Translations under genes and position numbers: made by a program
Shown: positions 16,425-24,473 of the stretch, piece by piece
Position numbering within the stretch: the first letter of the stretch is position 1
Layout of the letters: each line of letters begins with the position of its first letter
The notes under the pieces: model-generated
What the model was told of the DNA's origin: nothing
Databases searched by the model: none
Seen by the model: the letters and a program-made list of their open reading frames with translations, nothing else
Assembly (NCBI GenBank): GCA_000402075.1
Contig: ARWO01000012.1
Span: 1 to 59,393 of the forward strand
Direction: 5' to 3'
DNA length: 59,393 nucleotides
Source: Thaumarchaeota archaeon SCGC AAA007-O23
GTDB lineage: Archaea > Thermoproteota > Nitrososphaeria > Nitrososphaerales > Nitrosopumilaceae

Positions 16425-17294
16425 CTAACCGTATGATTCAAACTTTACGGAAAAGTTTCCATCTTTGGATTTATCTTTTTCTTTTTCTAATAGAAATCCA
16501 AGTGGACGTACATAATTCAAAACACCATCAACTGTTCCCTGCCAACCACAGACGTAAAAAATTGTATTTTGCGGAGTTATTTTTTCCCCAACTAGTTCTT
16601 CAAGAGGTGATCTGCCACTATCAGTTGGTTTTAAAAATTGTTCAACCCTTCCTGTTTGACCGGTCCATGACCTATTGAACCATTCCTGAGGCCTGCTAAT
16701 CGCGGCTCTGTATTTGAAGTTCCATTTGTCAGAACCTCTGTCTATACTTTCTTGATCCAGAGCAGTTAACTCATCCTTATAGCTTAATTCGTCAACATAG
16801 CTAGAACCATGTAAGCAGATAATCTGTCTATGATCACCTGTTGCATGAAGATGTCTAGCAAATGCCATGAATGGTGCAATTCCAGTTCCACCACTTACAC
16901 AAACAATTCTTCTATCATCTTTGCTGCCATCCGCTAATTTTTCATTAATTTGTAGAGCAGCACCGGTTGGTGGAATCCATGACACCTCACTACCTTCACC
17001 TGAATTGAATAATGCAGTTGTTACACGACCTGGTAGTGGCTTTCGAACCCACCTAATTACCAATTCTATGAATTTTTTATTTTCAGGGTGTGAAGCGATC
17101 GAGTATGCTCTTCGAATAAGCTTATTGTCTTCACTAGGTATAGGCATGCCAAGAGTAATGAACTGACCTGTCTCATAATCTGGAATTATACCATCTTCTG
17201 GAACAAGCCTAAAAACTGCTAGATCTTCCTTCATTAATTGGACGTATGTCAAAGTAGCCTTTTTGTCAATAGCCATATTCGTTAGATCCGACAT
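16425..17294 (-). CDS. Ferredoxin-NADP reductase-like flavoprotein
   Basis: The 289-residue protein has the FNR fold. The FAD-binding RRAYSIAS motif is near residue 63, with IPPTGAAL and then VSGGTGIAPFMAFARH, which starts the pyridine nucleotide domain. LHGSSYVDEL and FYVCGWQGTVDGV follow near the C-terminus. Such enzymes pass electrons between NADPH and ferredoxin, and a ferredoxin is encoded at 5.2 kb. The start is the ATG at 17294, with an alternative in-frame ATG at residue 7. It is divergent from the Ala-rich protein gene. Confidence 0.88.
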   Translation of the reverse strand: MSDLTNMAIDKKATLTYVQLMKEDLAVFRLVPEDGIIPDYETGQFITLGMPIPSEDNKLIRRAYSIASHPENKKFIELVIRWVRKPLPGRVTTALFNSGEGSEVSWIPPTGAALQINEKLADGSKDDRRIVCVSGGTGIAPFMAFARHLHATGDHRQIICLHGSSYVDELSYKDELTALDQESIDRGSDKWNFKYRAAISRPQEWFNRSWTGQTGRVEQFLKPTDSGRSPLEELVGEKITPQNTIFYVCGWQGTVDGVLNYVRPLGFLLEKEKDKSKDGNFSVKFESYG

Positions 17295-17382
17295 TAGTGG
17301 TTAATAAGTTTCACAAAAATAAGTTATGCCTAATTTGATTTTTTTATAATATTACAAAAAACAGGATTTGGTATGATAAATG

Positions 17383-17392
17383 TTAAAATTTA
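17383..17392 (+). promoter_or_regulatory. TATA box for the Ala-rich protein / HemA-like operon
   Basis: TTAAAATTTA is centred about 26 nt before the GTG at 17413. This geometry fits a leaderless transcript and supports the GTG as the real start. Confidence 0.5.
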
Positions 17393-17412
17393 GCCAGACT
17401 TAGTTAATTTTT

Positions 17413-18129
17413 GTGTCCGAGAAGAAAAATGAAGCACAGCCGTCAACACTTTCAGAAGCTCAAGCGGAAGAAGCTGTAGCAAAAGCAGAATTCGAGGCGG
17501 CAAAGGAAGAAGCGCAGCAAGCAAAACCTGATGATGGCACACTTAGATCAACAACAATTTCAGATGCAGTGGCTGCATCGGAAGCGGTAGCGGCAACAGA
17601 AGCAGCATATGAAGCGGCAAAGGAAAAAGCAAAAGCAGCAAGGGCAACATCTGAAGCGGTTTGGAAGGCAGAATATGAAGCGGCAAAGGCTGAAGCTGGA
17701 GAAGCAAGACCGACAGGACAATTTTCTGATAAACGTAAACAGGATCGTATATTTCGAAGAGAAATGGGTGAACCAGAATTTTTCTTAATGGACAGTGGAC
17801 CAGTAAAATCTATTCTTACAGGAGATGAAATAGAGGAGATTGCTAGAAAAGTGCAGACCCCAAAAGATCAAACACCACAATACAATCCAGAAAATGTACT
17901 TAGTCCTGAATTTGGTGGAACCACAAATTATGAAACTGGTGTAACGGATTTGATCGAAGAGGCTAAACAGAAACTGAATGGACTTTTGAACGATCCTGAA
18001 GCCACTCAACAAGAGATTGAACTGGCTAAACTTGACCTAAAGAAATTAAATTATTTGTATGACAATTATAACCTAGGAATGAATGTTTTCAGAACTGCAA
18101 AAGGCGGTAGAAACACACTTCGGGAATAA
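17413..18129 (+). CDS. Ala/Glu-rich coiled-coil protein of unknown function
   Basis: The 238-residue hydrophilic protein has no signal peptide or membrane segment. The first 110 residues are almost entirely Ala, Glu and Lys with three degenerate copies of a YEAAKEKAKAARAT-like unit (near residues 27, 66 and 92), predicting long helices. Residues 115-238 are of mixed composition, with FRREMGEPEFFLMDSG and a helical DLIEEAKQKLNGLL stretch. I recognise no family. The next gene, a HemA-like protein, begins 13 nt after its stop, so the two are very probably one operon and may work together. Confidence 0.75.
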   Translation: MSEKKNEAQPSTLSEAQAEEAVAKAEFEAAKEEAQQAKPDDGTLRSTTISDAVAASEAVAATEAAYEAAKEKAKAARATSEAVWKAEYEAAKAEAGEARPTGQFSDKRKQDRIFRREMGEPEFFLMDSGPVKSILTGDEIEEIARKVQTPKDQTPQYNPENVLSPEFGGTTNYETGVTDLIEEAKQKLNGLLNDPEATQQEIELAKLDLKKLNYLYDNYNLGMNVFRTAKGGRNTLRE

Positions 18130-18142
18130 AAGGTAACATGAA

Positions 18143-19246
18143 TTGAGTGAAAATAATTTTCAAATCATGAATGCAAGAATTACTTTTAAGAATATTCCGC
18201 TTCATAAATTAACAAACTTTTCATTCAAAGATATTACTGCTGCATGTAAATCTTTTATAGAAAATGCTGGTGCGACAGAATGCGTAATTGTTCAGACTGC
18301 TAGTAGGGTTGAAGTTTTTACTGTCGGTGGTGTACAAATGGGAGAAATATCTGATGCGAGACGAAACTTCGAAACTGACGGATCTCCGGCAAAGGTGCAA
18401 GGAAAAAAACTTAATGTAAGTAAGATCTTATCAACTTGGTCATCACTAGTAGAACTAAACCAATTTGATCTTGATCACTGGGACCAAACTCTAGAGATTT
18501 ACAAAGATGCTGATGTTTATGATCATCTTCTAAGATTAGCGTCTGGTTTGGATTCACTAGTTGTAGGAAAAGAAGAAGTTGTTGAAGAATTAAAAAAATC
18601 TATATCAATTGCAAAAGAAGCTAAAACTTCTGGTAAAATATTAGATAAATTATTTGATACCATTTTACATGTTGCAACAAATATTAGAAACTCCACTAAA
18701 ATTGGTAAAGAAGTAATATCGATTGGAGATATGGCCGTGAAACTTGCTGAAGAAGCTATGGATAATATTGATTCGAAGAAAATTCTGCTTATAGGTACGG
18801 GTGAAACAGCTGGCATGGTTGCTAAAACTCTTAATAAAAATAATTATACATTTGAGGTTACCAGTATGACAATTGAACGAGCCACTGGTTTTTCTAAAAT
18901 ATTAGGCGGAAAACCTATAGAATTTAATGATGCTATGTTAGGTTTTGACAAATTTGACGTTATCTTTGTTGCAACCACTGCTGATACTTTTCTAATTACT
19001 TTTAAGAAAATTGAGAAAATTATGAAGAATAAAAAGAAAGGGACGTTGATAATGGATTTATCAGATCCGAGAACGGTTGATGAGCAAATAGCTACTATTA
19101 AAAAAATAAAACTAGTAAATCCATCTCAAATTAATGAGATGTTAGAAGAAAATACAAAGAAAAGAAAGAATGCAGCCTCTGCTGCGGAAGAAATGGTTAA
19201 TCCAGAAATTCCAATTATTGAGGCAACGATGAAGCATGTTATTTAG
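18143..19246 (+). CDS. Glutamyl-tRNA reductase-like protein, catalytic Cys missing
   Basis: The 367-residue protein aligns with HemA over the catalytic and NADPH domains: HLLRLASGLDSLVVG, KLFDTILHVATNIRNSTKIG, LLIGTGETAGMVA and LDPR-like SDPRTVDEQ. In HemA a Cys in the TCNR motif forms the glutamyl thioester. Here the motif is TASRVE and Ala53 replaces that Cys (codon 18299-18301). The conserved GEPQI-GQVK loop reads GKEEVVEELK (from residue 142), and NRT of the nucleotide site is also lost. The protein ends about where the C-terminal dimerisation domain of full-length HemA begins. No other heme genes are adjacent. It is probably a paralogue with a non-catalytic or altered role; a true hemA may lie elsewhere. 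TTG start. Confidence 0.75.
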   Translation: MSENNFQIMNARITFKNIPLHKLTNFSFKDITAACKSFIENAGATECVIVQTASRVEVFTVGGVQMGEISDARRNFETDGSPAKVQGKKLNVSKILSTWSSLVELNQFDLDHWDQTLEIYKDADVYDHLLRLASGLDSLVVGKEEVVEELKKSISIAKEAKTSGKILDKLFDTILHVATNIRNSTKIGKEVISIGDMAVKLAEEAMDNIDSKKILLIGTGETAGMVAKTLNKNNYTFEVTSMTIERATGFSKILGGKPIEFNDAMLGFDKFDVIFVATTADTFLITFKKIEKIMKNKKKGTLIMDLSDPRTVDEQIATIKKIKLVNPSQINEMLEENTKKRKNAASAAEEMVNPEIPIIEATMKHVI

Positions 19247-19319
19247 AATCCTTAGTTAGGGAATAGTTAGAAATCAATTAGAAATCCTAAAAGGTATAAA
19301 CATATCCTGATTTTTTATT

Positions 19320-19396
19320 GGGCCGGTCGTTCAGCCTGGTAGGATGCGCCCATGGCATGGGTGAGGTCAAGGGTTCAAATCCCTTCCGGTCCACCA
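19320..19396 (+). tRNA. tRNA-Ala (anticodon GGC)
   Basis: The acceptor stem GGGCCGG pairs with CCGGTCC and includes the G3-U70 wobble that marks alanine tRNAs. The anticodon loop is ATGGCAT, giving anticodon GGC. The T-arm is AAGGG/CCCTT. The discriminator A is followed by an encoded CCA (19394-19396), unlike the other four tRNA genes here. Confidence 0.96.
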
Positions 19397-19401
19397 TTTT
19401 T

Positions 19402-19938
19402 TTAATATCTTAAAATTTTCTCAAAATCACTATCATCAAGTTTTTTTAATTCTTTTTTTTCTTCTTCTGAAAACTTTTCTCCTATCAGAATAGTTGCATA
19501 GGCTGCACTTTTTTTAACTTCAATATTTGTATCAAATATACAATTATGAATTTCCTTACTAGCTTTTTTTGCCCTAAGATGTCCTAATGCACCGAGAGCA
19601 CAAGATCTAACCATACCACTGGAGTCTTTTGTTAACAATTCAAGAATAGAGACTGCATTTGAATCTCCTCTGTTAGCCAAAACAAGAGCTGAAAATCCCT
19701 TAATGTTATTACTTTCTGAACTTAGAGCATCAATCAAAAATTCAGAGATATTGTTTTTGTTAAGAAAAAGAGAGCTGAATGCTTCACCTCTTACTTCTAT
19801 TTCCGAATCATCAAGTTTTGATATTATTTTGTTGACGGTTTCTTGATCGCTGGATTGGCTTAAAGATTCTAAAACAATAATTTTATCTTCCATTGAGCCA
19901 GAATCTAAAATTTGGTGGGTTCTCACATCTTCGTTCAT
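19402..19938 (-). CDS. HEAT-repeat protein
   Basis: The protein has about 178 residues from the ATG at 19938 (MNEDVRTHQI). It is made of tandem helical pairs of about 30 residues: ESLSQSSDQETVNKIISKL, DSEIEVRGEAFSSL, NNIKGFSALVLANRGDSNAVSILELL, SSGMVRSCALGALGHLRAKKA and TNIEVKKSAAYATILIG. These resemble PBS-lyase-type HEAT repeats, which bind proteins. The frame opens at 19977, but the longer version would read through a 24-bp palindrome that looks like an operator, so the shorter start is preferred. Partner unknown. Confidence 0.8.
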   Translation of the reverse strand: MNEDVRTHQILDSGSMEDKIIVLESLSQSSDQETVNKIISKLDDSEIEVRGEAFSSLFLNKNNISEFLIDALSSESNNIKGFSALVLANRGDSNAVSILELLTKDSSGMVRSCALGALGHLRAKKASKEIHNCIFDTNIEVKKSAAYATILIGEKFSEEEKKELKKLDDSDFEKILRY

Positions 19939-19943
19939 TAATA

Positions 19944-19967
19944 TACATACTTTGTACAAAGTATGTA
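19944..19967. promoter_or_regulatory. 24-bp perfect palindrome, probable operator
   Basis: Half-site TACATACTTTGT is followed directly by its exact inverse complement, centred between 19955 and 19956. It lies 6-29 nt upstream of the ATG of the HEAT-repeat gene, covering the place where a TATA box would sit, and about 75 nt from the Alba start on the other strand. A perfect palindrome of this length is well above chance and fits a dimeric repressor site. The regulator is unknown. Confidence 0.65.
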
Positions 19968-20011
19968 AAAATTTCAATTAATGATTATTTTACCAGATCA
20001 ACTATTCTAGG

Positions 20012-20019
20012 TTTAAATT
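20012..20019 (+). promoter_or_regulatory. TATA box of the Alba gene
   Basis: TTTAAATT ends immediately before the first in-frame ATG (20020) and is centred 25 nt before the second ATG (20041). The second ATG is therefore the likely leaderless start of Alba. Confidence 0.6.
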
Positions 20020-20040
20020 ATGCCAAATCATAATTGCCCT

Positions 20041-20469
20041 ATGTCAAACGACGCAAATGAAGCAAATATTGCAACCGAAGCAAATACTGCAACCGAAGCA
20101 AATACTGCAACTGAAGCAAATACTGCAACTGAAGCAAATACTGCAACTGTAACGACCAAACAAACTCAAACAACAAAGCGAACTGAATCTTCTGGACCAA
20201 GAGATACCATATACATTGGTAAGAAACCATTGATGGCTTATGTCACGGCCACACTAATCCAGTTGACTAATGTTCCATCGGTAACTATCAAAGCACGAGG
20301 AATGAGTATTGGTCGTGCTGTAGACGTGTCACAAATAATATCACGTAAGACAGAAAACGCAGGATACACTGTAGGAAACATCAAGCTTGGCTCTGAATCA
20401 TTGGAGTCTCAAGATGGAAGAACAAGAAATGTTTCTACTATAGAAATCGAAGTGAAGAGAAAAAACTAA
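20041..20469 (+). CDS. albA: Alba DNA/RNA-binding chromatin protein with repetitive N-terminal tail
   Basis: Alba is a small basic dimeric protein that coats DNA and binds RNA. The folded domain starts at DTIYIGKKPLMAYVTATLIQ and continues through VTIKARGMSIGRAVDVSQII and TRNVSTIEIEVKRKN, a normal Alba fold. Before it lies a tail of about 45 residues with five near-perfect copies of the hexapeptide ATEANT (18-nt repeat), then TTKQTQTTKRTESSG. Most Alba proteins lack such a tail. An ATG at 20020 is also in frame, but promoter position favours 20041 (142 residues). Confidence 0.92.
   Translation: MSNDANEANIATEANTATEANTATEANTATEANTATVTTKQTQTTKRTESSGPRDTIYIGKKPLMAYVTATLIQLTNVPSVTIKARGMSIGRAVDVSQIISRKTENAGYTVGNIKLGSESLESQDGRTRNVSTIEIEVKRKN
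20054..20146 (+). repeat. 18-nt in-frame tandem repeat in the Alba tail
   Basis: The unit GCAACYGAAGCAAATACT is repeated about five times with only C/T variation at one position. It encodes ATEANT. Near-identical units suggest recent expansion and possible length variation between strains. Confidence 0.8.
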
Positions 20470-20488
20470 TTCTCTTTACTCTGTTTTT

Positions 20489-21346
20489 TTATTTTTTATA
20501 TTGTTTTTCTAATTTTCTATATTTTTTTAATTCTACAAGATCATTGAACTGATCAAAATTTACAAGTTTTTTATTTAATTTTCTAGTGTTTCCTGATCTT
20601 TTTAATTCTCTCAAAATTTGAAGCGTTGCATATGTATTAGAAAATAAAACTGAAAGTGGGTATAAAATAATCTTAAATCCCATCTCAAAAAGCTTAGTTG
20701 CAGAACTTAATGGTGTTGTACCACCTTCGATCATATTAGCCACAAGAGGCGCATGAATATCATTTCCAATCTTTTTCATCTCTTGAATAGTTTTTGGTGC
20801 TTCAACAAAGATAACATCCGCACCAATTTTTTTGTAATGTAATCCTCTTTCAATAGCATTATCTAATCCTTCAGTTGCTCTAGCATCAGTCCTTGCTACA
20901 ATTATGAAATTCTTATCACTGCGTGCGTCTAATGCAGCTTGTAATTTTTCTGAATATTCATCTATAGAAACAACCTCCTTTCCTTGCATATGTCCACATC
21001 TTTTGGGCCACCTTTGATCCTCCAAAAAAATTCCTGATGCTCCTGCGTTTTCTAATTCTTGTACTAATTTCCATACACTAAGTGCATTTCCATAACCAGT
21101 ATCTGCATCCACTATAACAGGAACAGATACTGCACGACAAATTCTACGTGCATTATCAACAGTTTCAGTAGACCCAATAAAACCATAATCAGGCATACCA
21201 AATAGAGTAGCAGAAGTTCCATATCCAGTCTGGAACATTGCCTCAAAACCTACTTTTTCTACGATTTTAGCGCCTATTGCATCATAAACTCCAGGTATCA
21301 CTAATGGCTTTGATTTGTCTTGTAGAAGTTTTCTTATGCTTTTCAC
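20489..21346 (-). CDS. Isocitrate lyase/PEP mutase-family enzyme
   Basis: The 285-residue TIM-barrel enzyme has the family landmarks: PGVYDAIGAKIVEKVGF, the Mg-binding DADTGYGN, the active-site KRCGH loop of (methyl)isocitrate lyases, ARTDA and VEAPKTIQEM. PrpB-type methylisocitrate lyase and oxaloacetate-type lyases share these. Because KRCGH is present, a C-C lyase is more likely than a phosphonate mutase. No methylcitrate-cycle genes are adjacent, so the substrate is open. It sits between Alba (convergent) and padR (same strand, 31 nt apart). Confidence 0.83.
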   Translation of the reverse strand: MKSIRKLLQDKSKPLVIPGVYDAIGAKIVEKVGFEAMFQTGYGTSATLFGMPDYGFIGSTETVDNARRICRAVSVPVIVDADTGYGNALSVWKLVQELENAGASGIFLEDQRWPKRCGHMQGKEVVSIDEYSEKLQAALDARSDKNFIIVARTDARATEGLDNAIERGLHYKKIGADVIFVEAPKTIQEMKKIGNDIHAPLVANMIEGGTTPLSSATKLFEMGFKIILYPLSVLFSNTYATLQILRELKRSGNTRKLNKKLVNFDQFNDLVELKKYRKLEKQYKK

Positions 21347-21377
21347 AGATCGTCTATTTGCTTGAATTATTTATGAT

Positions 21378-21884
21378 TTAGTCTATCTTAACGTTCTTTC
21401 CTTTTTTACTAGGTGAATTTTCCATTTTTTCCATCTCAGACTTTAAGAATTTCTTATATTTTTCAATCTCCTCTTTTGACATTTGACTTGCATTCTCACT
21501 TAGCATTGAACCTAAGGTATAAACTCGTTCTATCATATCAAGCGCTACAAATCTACCCACATTACCAATTCTGAATAAAACGTCAAGTTGATTTTTCACA
21601 ATTTTATTGATTGTTTCTAGATCGTCTGTTGTTGTAGTACCTCTTTTTGTTATTTTGTATTTGCCGCCAGTAGTTTCCTGTATCAATTTTTCATCCAATA
21701 GCCTTCCTAGTAGTGGATAAATCAGACCTGGGGAAGGTTTCCATTTCCCCTCGGTTTGTTTTATAGCAAAATCAATAAGCTCTTTTCCTGTATGTGGTTT
21801 CTTTTTGAGTGTTTCAAGTATGAAATGTCGTGAAAATCCCCTTGGAACAGAACTGCCAACACGTTGAATCCATTCAGATTGCAT
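21378..21884 (-). CDS. PadR-family transcriptional regulator
   Basis: The protein has 168 residues from the ATG at 21884. The winged-helix domain begins at GFSRHFILETLKKKPHTGKELIDFAI and contains PSPGLIYPLLGRLLDEKLIQE, the PadR signature. A C-terminal helical region (KEEIEKYKKFLKSEMEKMEN) would dimerise. The frame extends to 21899, but that would start inside a 16-bp palindrome. A TATATA element about 25 nt upstream of 21884 supports the shorter form. It is divergent from sdhA. Confidence 0.88.
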   Translation of the reverse strand: MQSEWIQRVGSSVPRGFSRHFILETLKKKPHTGKELIDFAIKQTEGKWKPSPGLIYPLLGRLLDEKLIQETTGGKYKITKRGTTTTDDLETINKIVKNQLDVLFRIGNVGRFVALDMIERVYTLGSMLSENASQMSKEEIEKYKKFLKSEMEKMENSPSKKGKNVKID

Positions 21885-21892
21885 CACTGGCG

Positions 21893-21908
21893 ATATCACT
21901 AGTGATAT
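21893..21908. promoter_or_regulatory. 16-bp palindrome next to padR, probable autoregulatory operator
   Basis: ATATCACTAGTGATAT is a perfect palindrome centred between 21900 and 21901. It overlaps the TATATA element at 21906-21911 and lies 9-24 nt before the padR ATG. PadR proteins commonly bind such dyads and repress their own genes. The sdhA start is 74 nt to the right, so control of sdh is possible but not shown. Confidence 0.6.
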
Positions 21909-21981
21909 ATATTAACGCTTTGTTTTGATCTTTAATTGAATTTACACTCATATTTAGCGGAATATCAGATGTGATGTCAAG

Positions 21982-23694
21982 ATGACTAATACTATTGAAT
22001 ACGATCTGATTATTGTTGGTTCTGGTCTTGCTGGTTTGAGAGCTACAATTCAAGCTGCGCGAAGAAATTCCAAGATACGGATTGCAGTGGTATCCAAAGT
22101 ACAAGTTATGCGTTCTCATTCCGTTTCTGCGGAAGGAGGAACTGCAGCAGTACTGTTCCCAGATGAGGGTGATTCTATTGAATCGCATATCTATGATACA
22201 GTAAAGGGTAGTGACTTTCTGGCAGACCAAGATGCTGCAGAACGGCTTTGTAAAGAGATGCCTGATGAAATCTATCAACTTGAACATTGGGGTATGCCAT
22301 GGTCCAGACGAGAGGATGGTAAACTTGGTCAACGAGCTTTTGGTGGCTATAGTTTTCCTAGAGCAACATACGCGTCAGACAAAGTTGGATTTTTTGAAAT
22401 GCAAACGTTGTATGATACATGTCAAAAATTTGATAATATTGAATTTCTCAACGAGTGGTTTGTAACTTCTATTATACACAATGAGAAAAAATTTGCTGGT
22501 ATTACAGCGATTGAATTGTCTAATGGTGATTTCCATGTCATTAAGGGCAAGGCATTGATCATCGCAACTGGCGGTGCGGGCAGAATTTACAGTTTTTCAA
22601 CATATGGATATTCATCTACGCCTGACGGTATTGATATGGCGTACAGGGCAGGACTTGCTCTCAAGGATATGGAATTTGTCCAATTTCACCCAACAGGAAT
22701 TATGCCCTCCGGCATATTGATAACGGAAGGTGCTAGAGGAGAGGGAGCTTATCTTCTCAACAAGGATGGTGATAGATTTATGAAAAAATATGCTTCCAAA
22801 CTAATGGAACTTGCTCCAAGAGACATAGTATCAAGATCAATAATGACTGAGATTAAGGAGGGTCGTGGATTCAAGCATGAAACAGGAGTAGATTGTATGA
22901 AGCTTGACCTTAGGCATGTTGGTGATAAAATAATAAAACAAAAACTTGGTGGTATTCGTGAAATATCACTAAAATTTTCAGGTGTGGATCCAGCAAAAGA
23001 TCTATTAGATATTCGCCCTGTTTGCCATTATATGATGGGTGGAATTCATACTGACATAAATGGTGCCTCAGAACTGCAAGGAGTATGGGCTGCTGGGGAA
23101 GCAGCATGTGTCAGCATTCATGGTTCAAACAGATTAGGAGCAAATTCCACTTCAGAATGTCTAGTTTGGGGGAAAATAACGGGAGACGAGGCTGTAAATT
23201 ACATAGAAAAAGGATCCTCTGTAGCATCATTTCCAACCGACTTGGTAAACGCGGAAGAAAAAAGAATCTATGACGGCATTTTTAGAGGAAGAGGTCAAGC
23301 CAATCCATATGAAGTAAGACAGAAACTTACTGATACATTAAACGATAAAGCCTATGTTTATAGAAATCAAACTGACTTGTTAGAAGGACTGAAAAAAGTT
23401 CGTGAGTTAAAGACCATGACTTGGAAGCACGTAGATGATCAAGCAAAGGAATACAATACAAACTTTTCAAACGTAATGGAATTAGATTCGATGTTTAGAG
23501 TAGCTGAAACAGTTTTGATTGGAGCAATCAATAGGAAAGAATCTCGTGGATCCCATGCCAGAACTGATTTCCCAAAGCGTGATGATAAAAAATTCTTGCA
23601 TCACACATTAGCATATTATAATCCTGAGGAACCAATCATGAAAAAGCACCCTGTAACAATAACTAATTACAAACCTGTGGAGAGAAAATACTAG
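21982..23694 (+). CDS. sdhA: Succinate dehydrogenase flavoprotein subunit
   Basis: This subunit oxidises succinate to fumarate at covalently bound FAD, 570 residues. It has the dinucleotide-binding GSGLAGLRA (residues 13-21), the FAD-linking His46 in RSHSVSAEGG, FVQFHPTGI, the catalytic-domain TEGARGEG and APRDIVSR, YMMGGIHTD, and HGSNRLGANS. The order sdhA-C-D-B with overlaps or zero gaps makes one operon for complex II in the membrane. A TATA-like CATATTTA lies near 21949. Confidence 0.97.
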   Translation: MTNTIEYDLIIVGSGLAGLRATIQAARRNSKIRIAVVSKVQVMRSHSVSAEGGTAAVLFPDEGDSIESHIYDTVKGSDFLADQDAAERLCKEMPDEIYQLEHWGMPWSRREDGKLGQRAFGGYSFPRATYASDKVGFFEMQTLYDTCQKFDNIEFLNEWFVTSIIHNEKKFAGITAIELSNGDFHVIKGKALIIATGGAGRIYSFSTYGYSSTPDGIDMAYRAGLALKDMEFVQFHPTGIMPSGILITEGARGEGAYLLNKDGDRFMKKYASKLMELAPRDIVSRSIMTEIKEGRGFKHETGVDCMKLDLRHVGDKIIKQKLGGIREISLKFSGVDPAKDLLDIRPVCHYMMGGIHTDINGASELQGVWAAGEAACVSIHGSNRLGANSTSECLVWGKITGDEAVNYIEKGSSVASFPTDLVNAEEKRIYDGIFRGRGQANPYEVRQKLTDTLNDKAYVYRNQTDLLEGLKKVRELKTMTWKHVDDQAKEYNTNFSNVMELDSMFRVAETVLIGAINRKESRGSHARTDFPKRDDKKFLHHTLAYYNPEEPIMKKHPVTITNYKPVERKY

Positions 23695-24123
23695 ATGGAA
23701 AAAGATCGCAAAGAGGGCATCAGAGGAATGGCAAATCCAGGTCGGTATGGAATAGAACGTGTAGCATATTGGTTAATGAGAATTACTGGTCTTGGATTGT
23801 TATTTTATTTCATTGGTCATATTTATGAAACAAGTAGTCTGCTTGATGGAAAAGCAGCTTGGAATTCTATGTTAGAGTTAACACAAACAACAGAAGGTCA
23901 CATATTCTTGACGCTAGTTATTGGCATGTGTGTATTCCATACAGGTAATGGAATTAGATTGATGATTGCGCAATCTGGGTTTGGGTTTGGTAAACCACGT
24001 AGACCTGATTATCCTTACACACCAAGTTCATTAAACATGAAGAATAAACTTTGCATTTATGTTTCGATTGGCCTCGCTGCATTAGCTATGATGTATGGTT
24101 TAGGAGTGATGTATGATGTCTAG
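23695..24123 (+). CDS. sdhC: Succinate dehydrogenase membrane anchor subunit C
   Basis: The 142-residue protein has three hydrophobic helices (about residues 25-45, 67-88 and 120-140) with His residues at GHIYET and FHTGNG placed to ligate heme b or line the quinone site. ATG follows the sdhA stop with no gap. The N-terminal RYGIERVAYWLMRITGLGLLFYF resembles SdhC cytochrome b subunits. Confidence 0.9.
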   Translation: MEKDRKEGIRGMANPGRYGIERVAYWLMRITGLGLLFYFIGHIYETSSLLDGKAAWNSMLELTQTTEGHIFLTLVIGMCVFHTGNGIRLMIAQSGFGFGKPRRPDYPYTPSSLNMKNKLCIYVSIGLAALAMMYGLGVMYDV

Positions 24124-24472
24124 TATAATGCGTGAAAGTCATATAATGAAAATTCATTATTTGACTGCCCTAGTAGCTGTTGGATTTGTAATTATTCATA
24201 TTATGGTTAGAGTTACGCAGGGATTCTCAAATTCATTGGAATTTGAGAGTGTAATTGCAAATTACAAATCTATTCCATATGCTGTAGTGTTAGAGGCTAT
24301 GCTAATACTCATCTCAGTGCATGGATTCAATGGTTTACGTATAATTTTGCTTGAGATAAAACAGGGACGTGTATATGAAAATGCAGTAACATATGGATGC
24401 TTAGCGGCAATGATTATTCTTATTGCGTATGGTTCTAGAACAATAATAATGGCAAGTATGGGAATGGTATAA
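24113..24472 (+). CDS. sdhD: Succinate dehydrogenase membrane anchor subunit D
   Basis: The 119-residue membrane protein has three helices: HYLTALVAVGFVIIHIMV, YAVVLEAMLILISVHGFNGL and the C-terminal LAAMIILIAYGSRTIIM. His in HIMV and HGFNGLR are candidate heme or quinone contacts. It overlaps the sdhC 3' end by 11 nt from ATG 24113; the next in-frame ATG at 24116 is equally possible. sdhB follows after one base. Confidence 0.88.
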   Translation: MMSSIMRESHIMKIHYLTALVAVGFVIIHIMVRVTQGFSNSLEFESVIANYKSIPYAVVLEAMLILISVHGFNGLRIILLEIKQGRVYENAVTYGCLAAMIILIAYGSRTIIMASMGMV

Positions 24473-24473
24473 A

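Noticed and set aside
20041..20146. Tandem 18-nt repeats considered as a CRISPR array
   Set aside because: The units are directly adjacent, have no spacers and are in frame within Alba.
20039..20230. Minus-strand ORF rich in LQYLL repeats at the Alba 5' end
   Set aside because: It is the antisense of the 18-nt ATEANT repeat of Alba and not a leucine-rich repeat protein.
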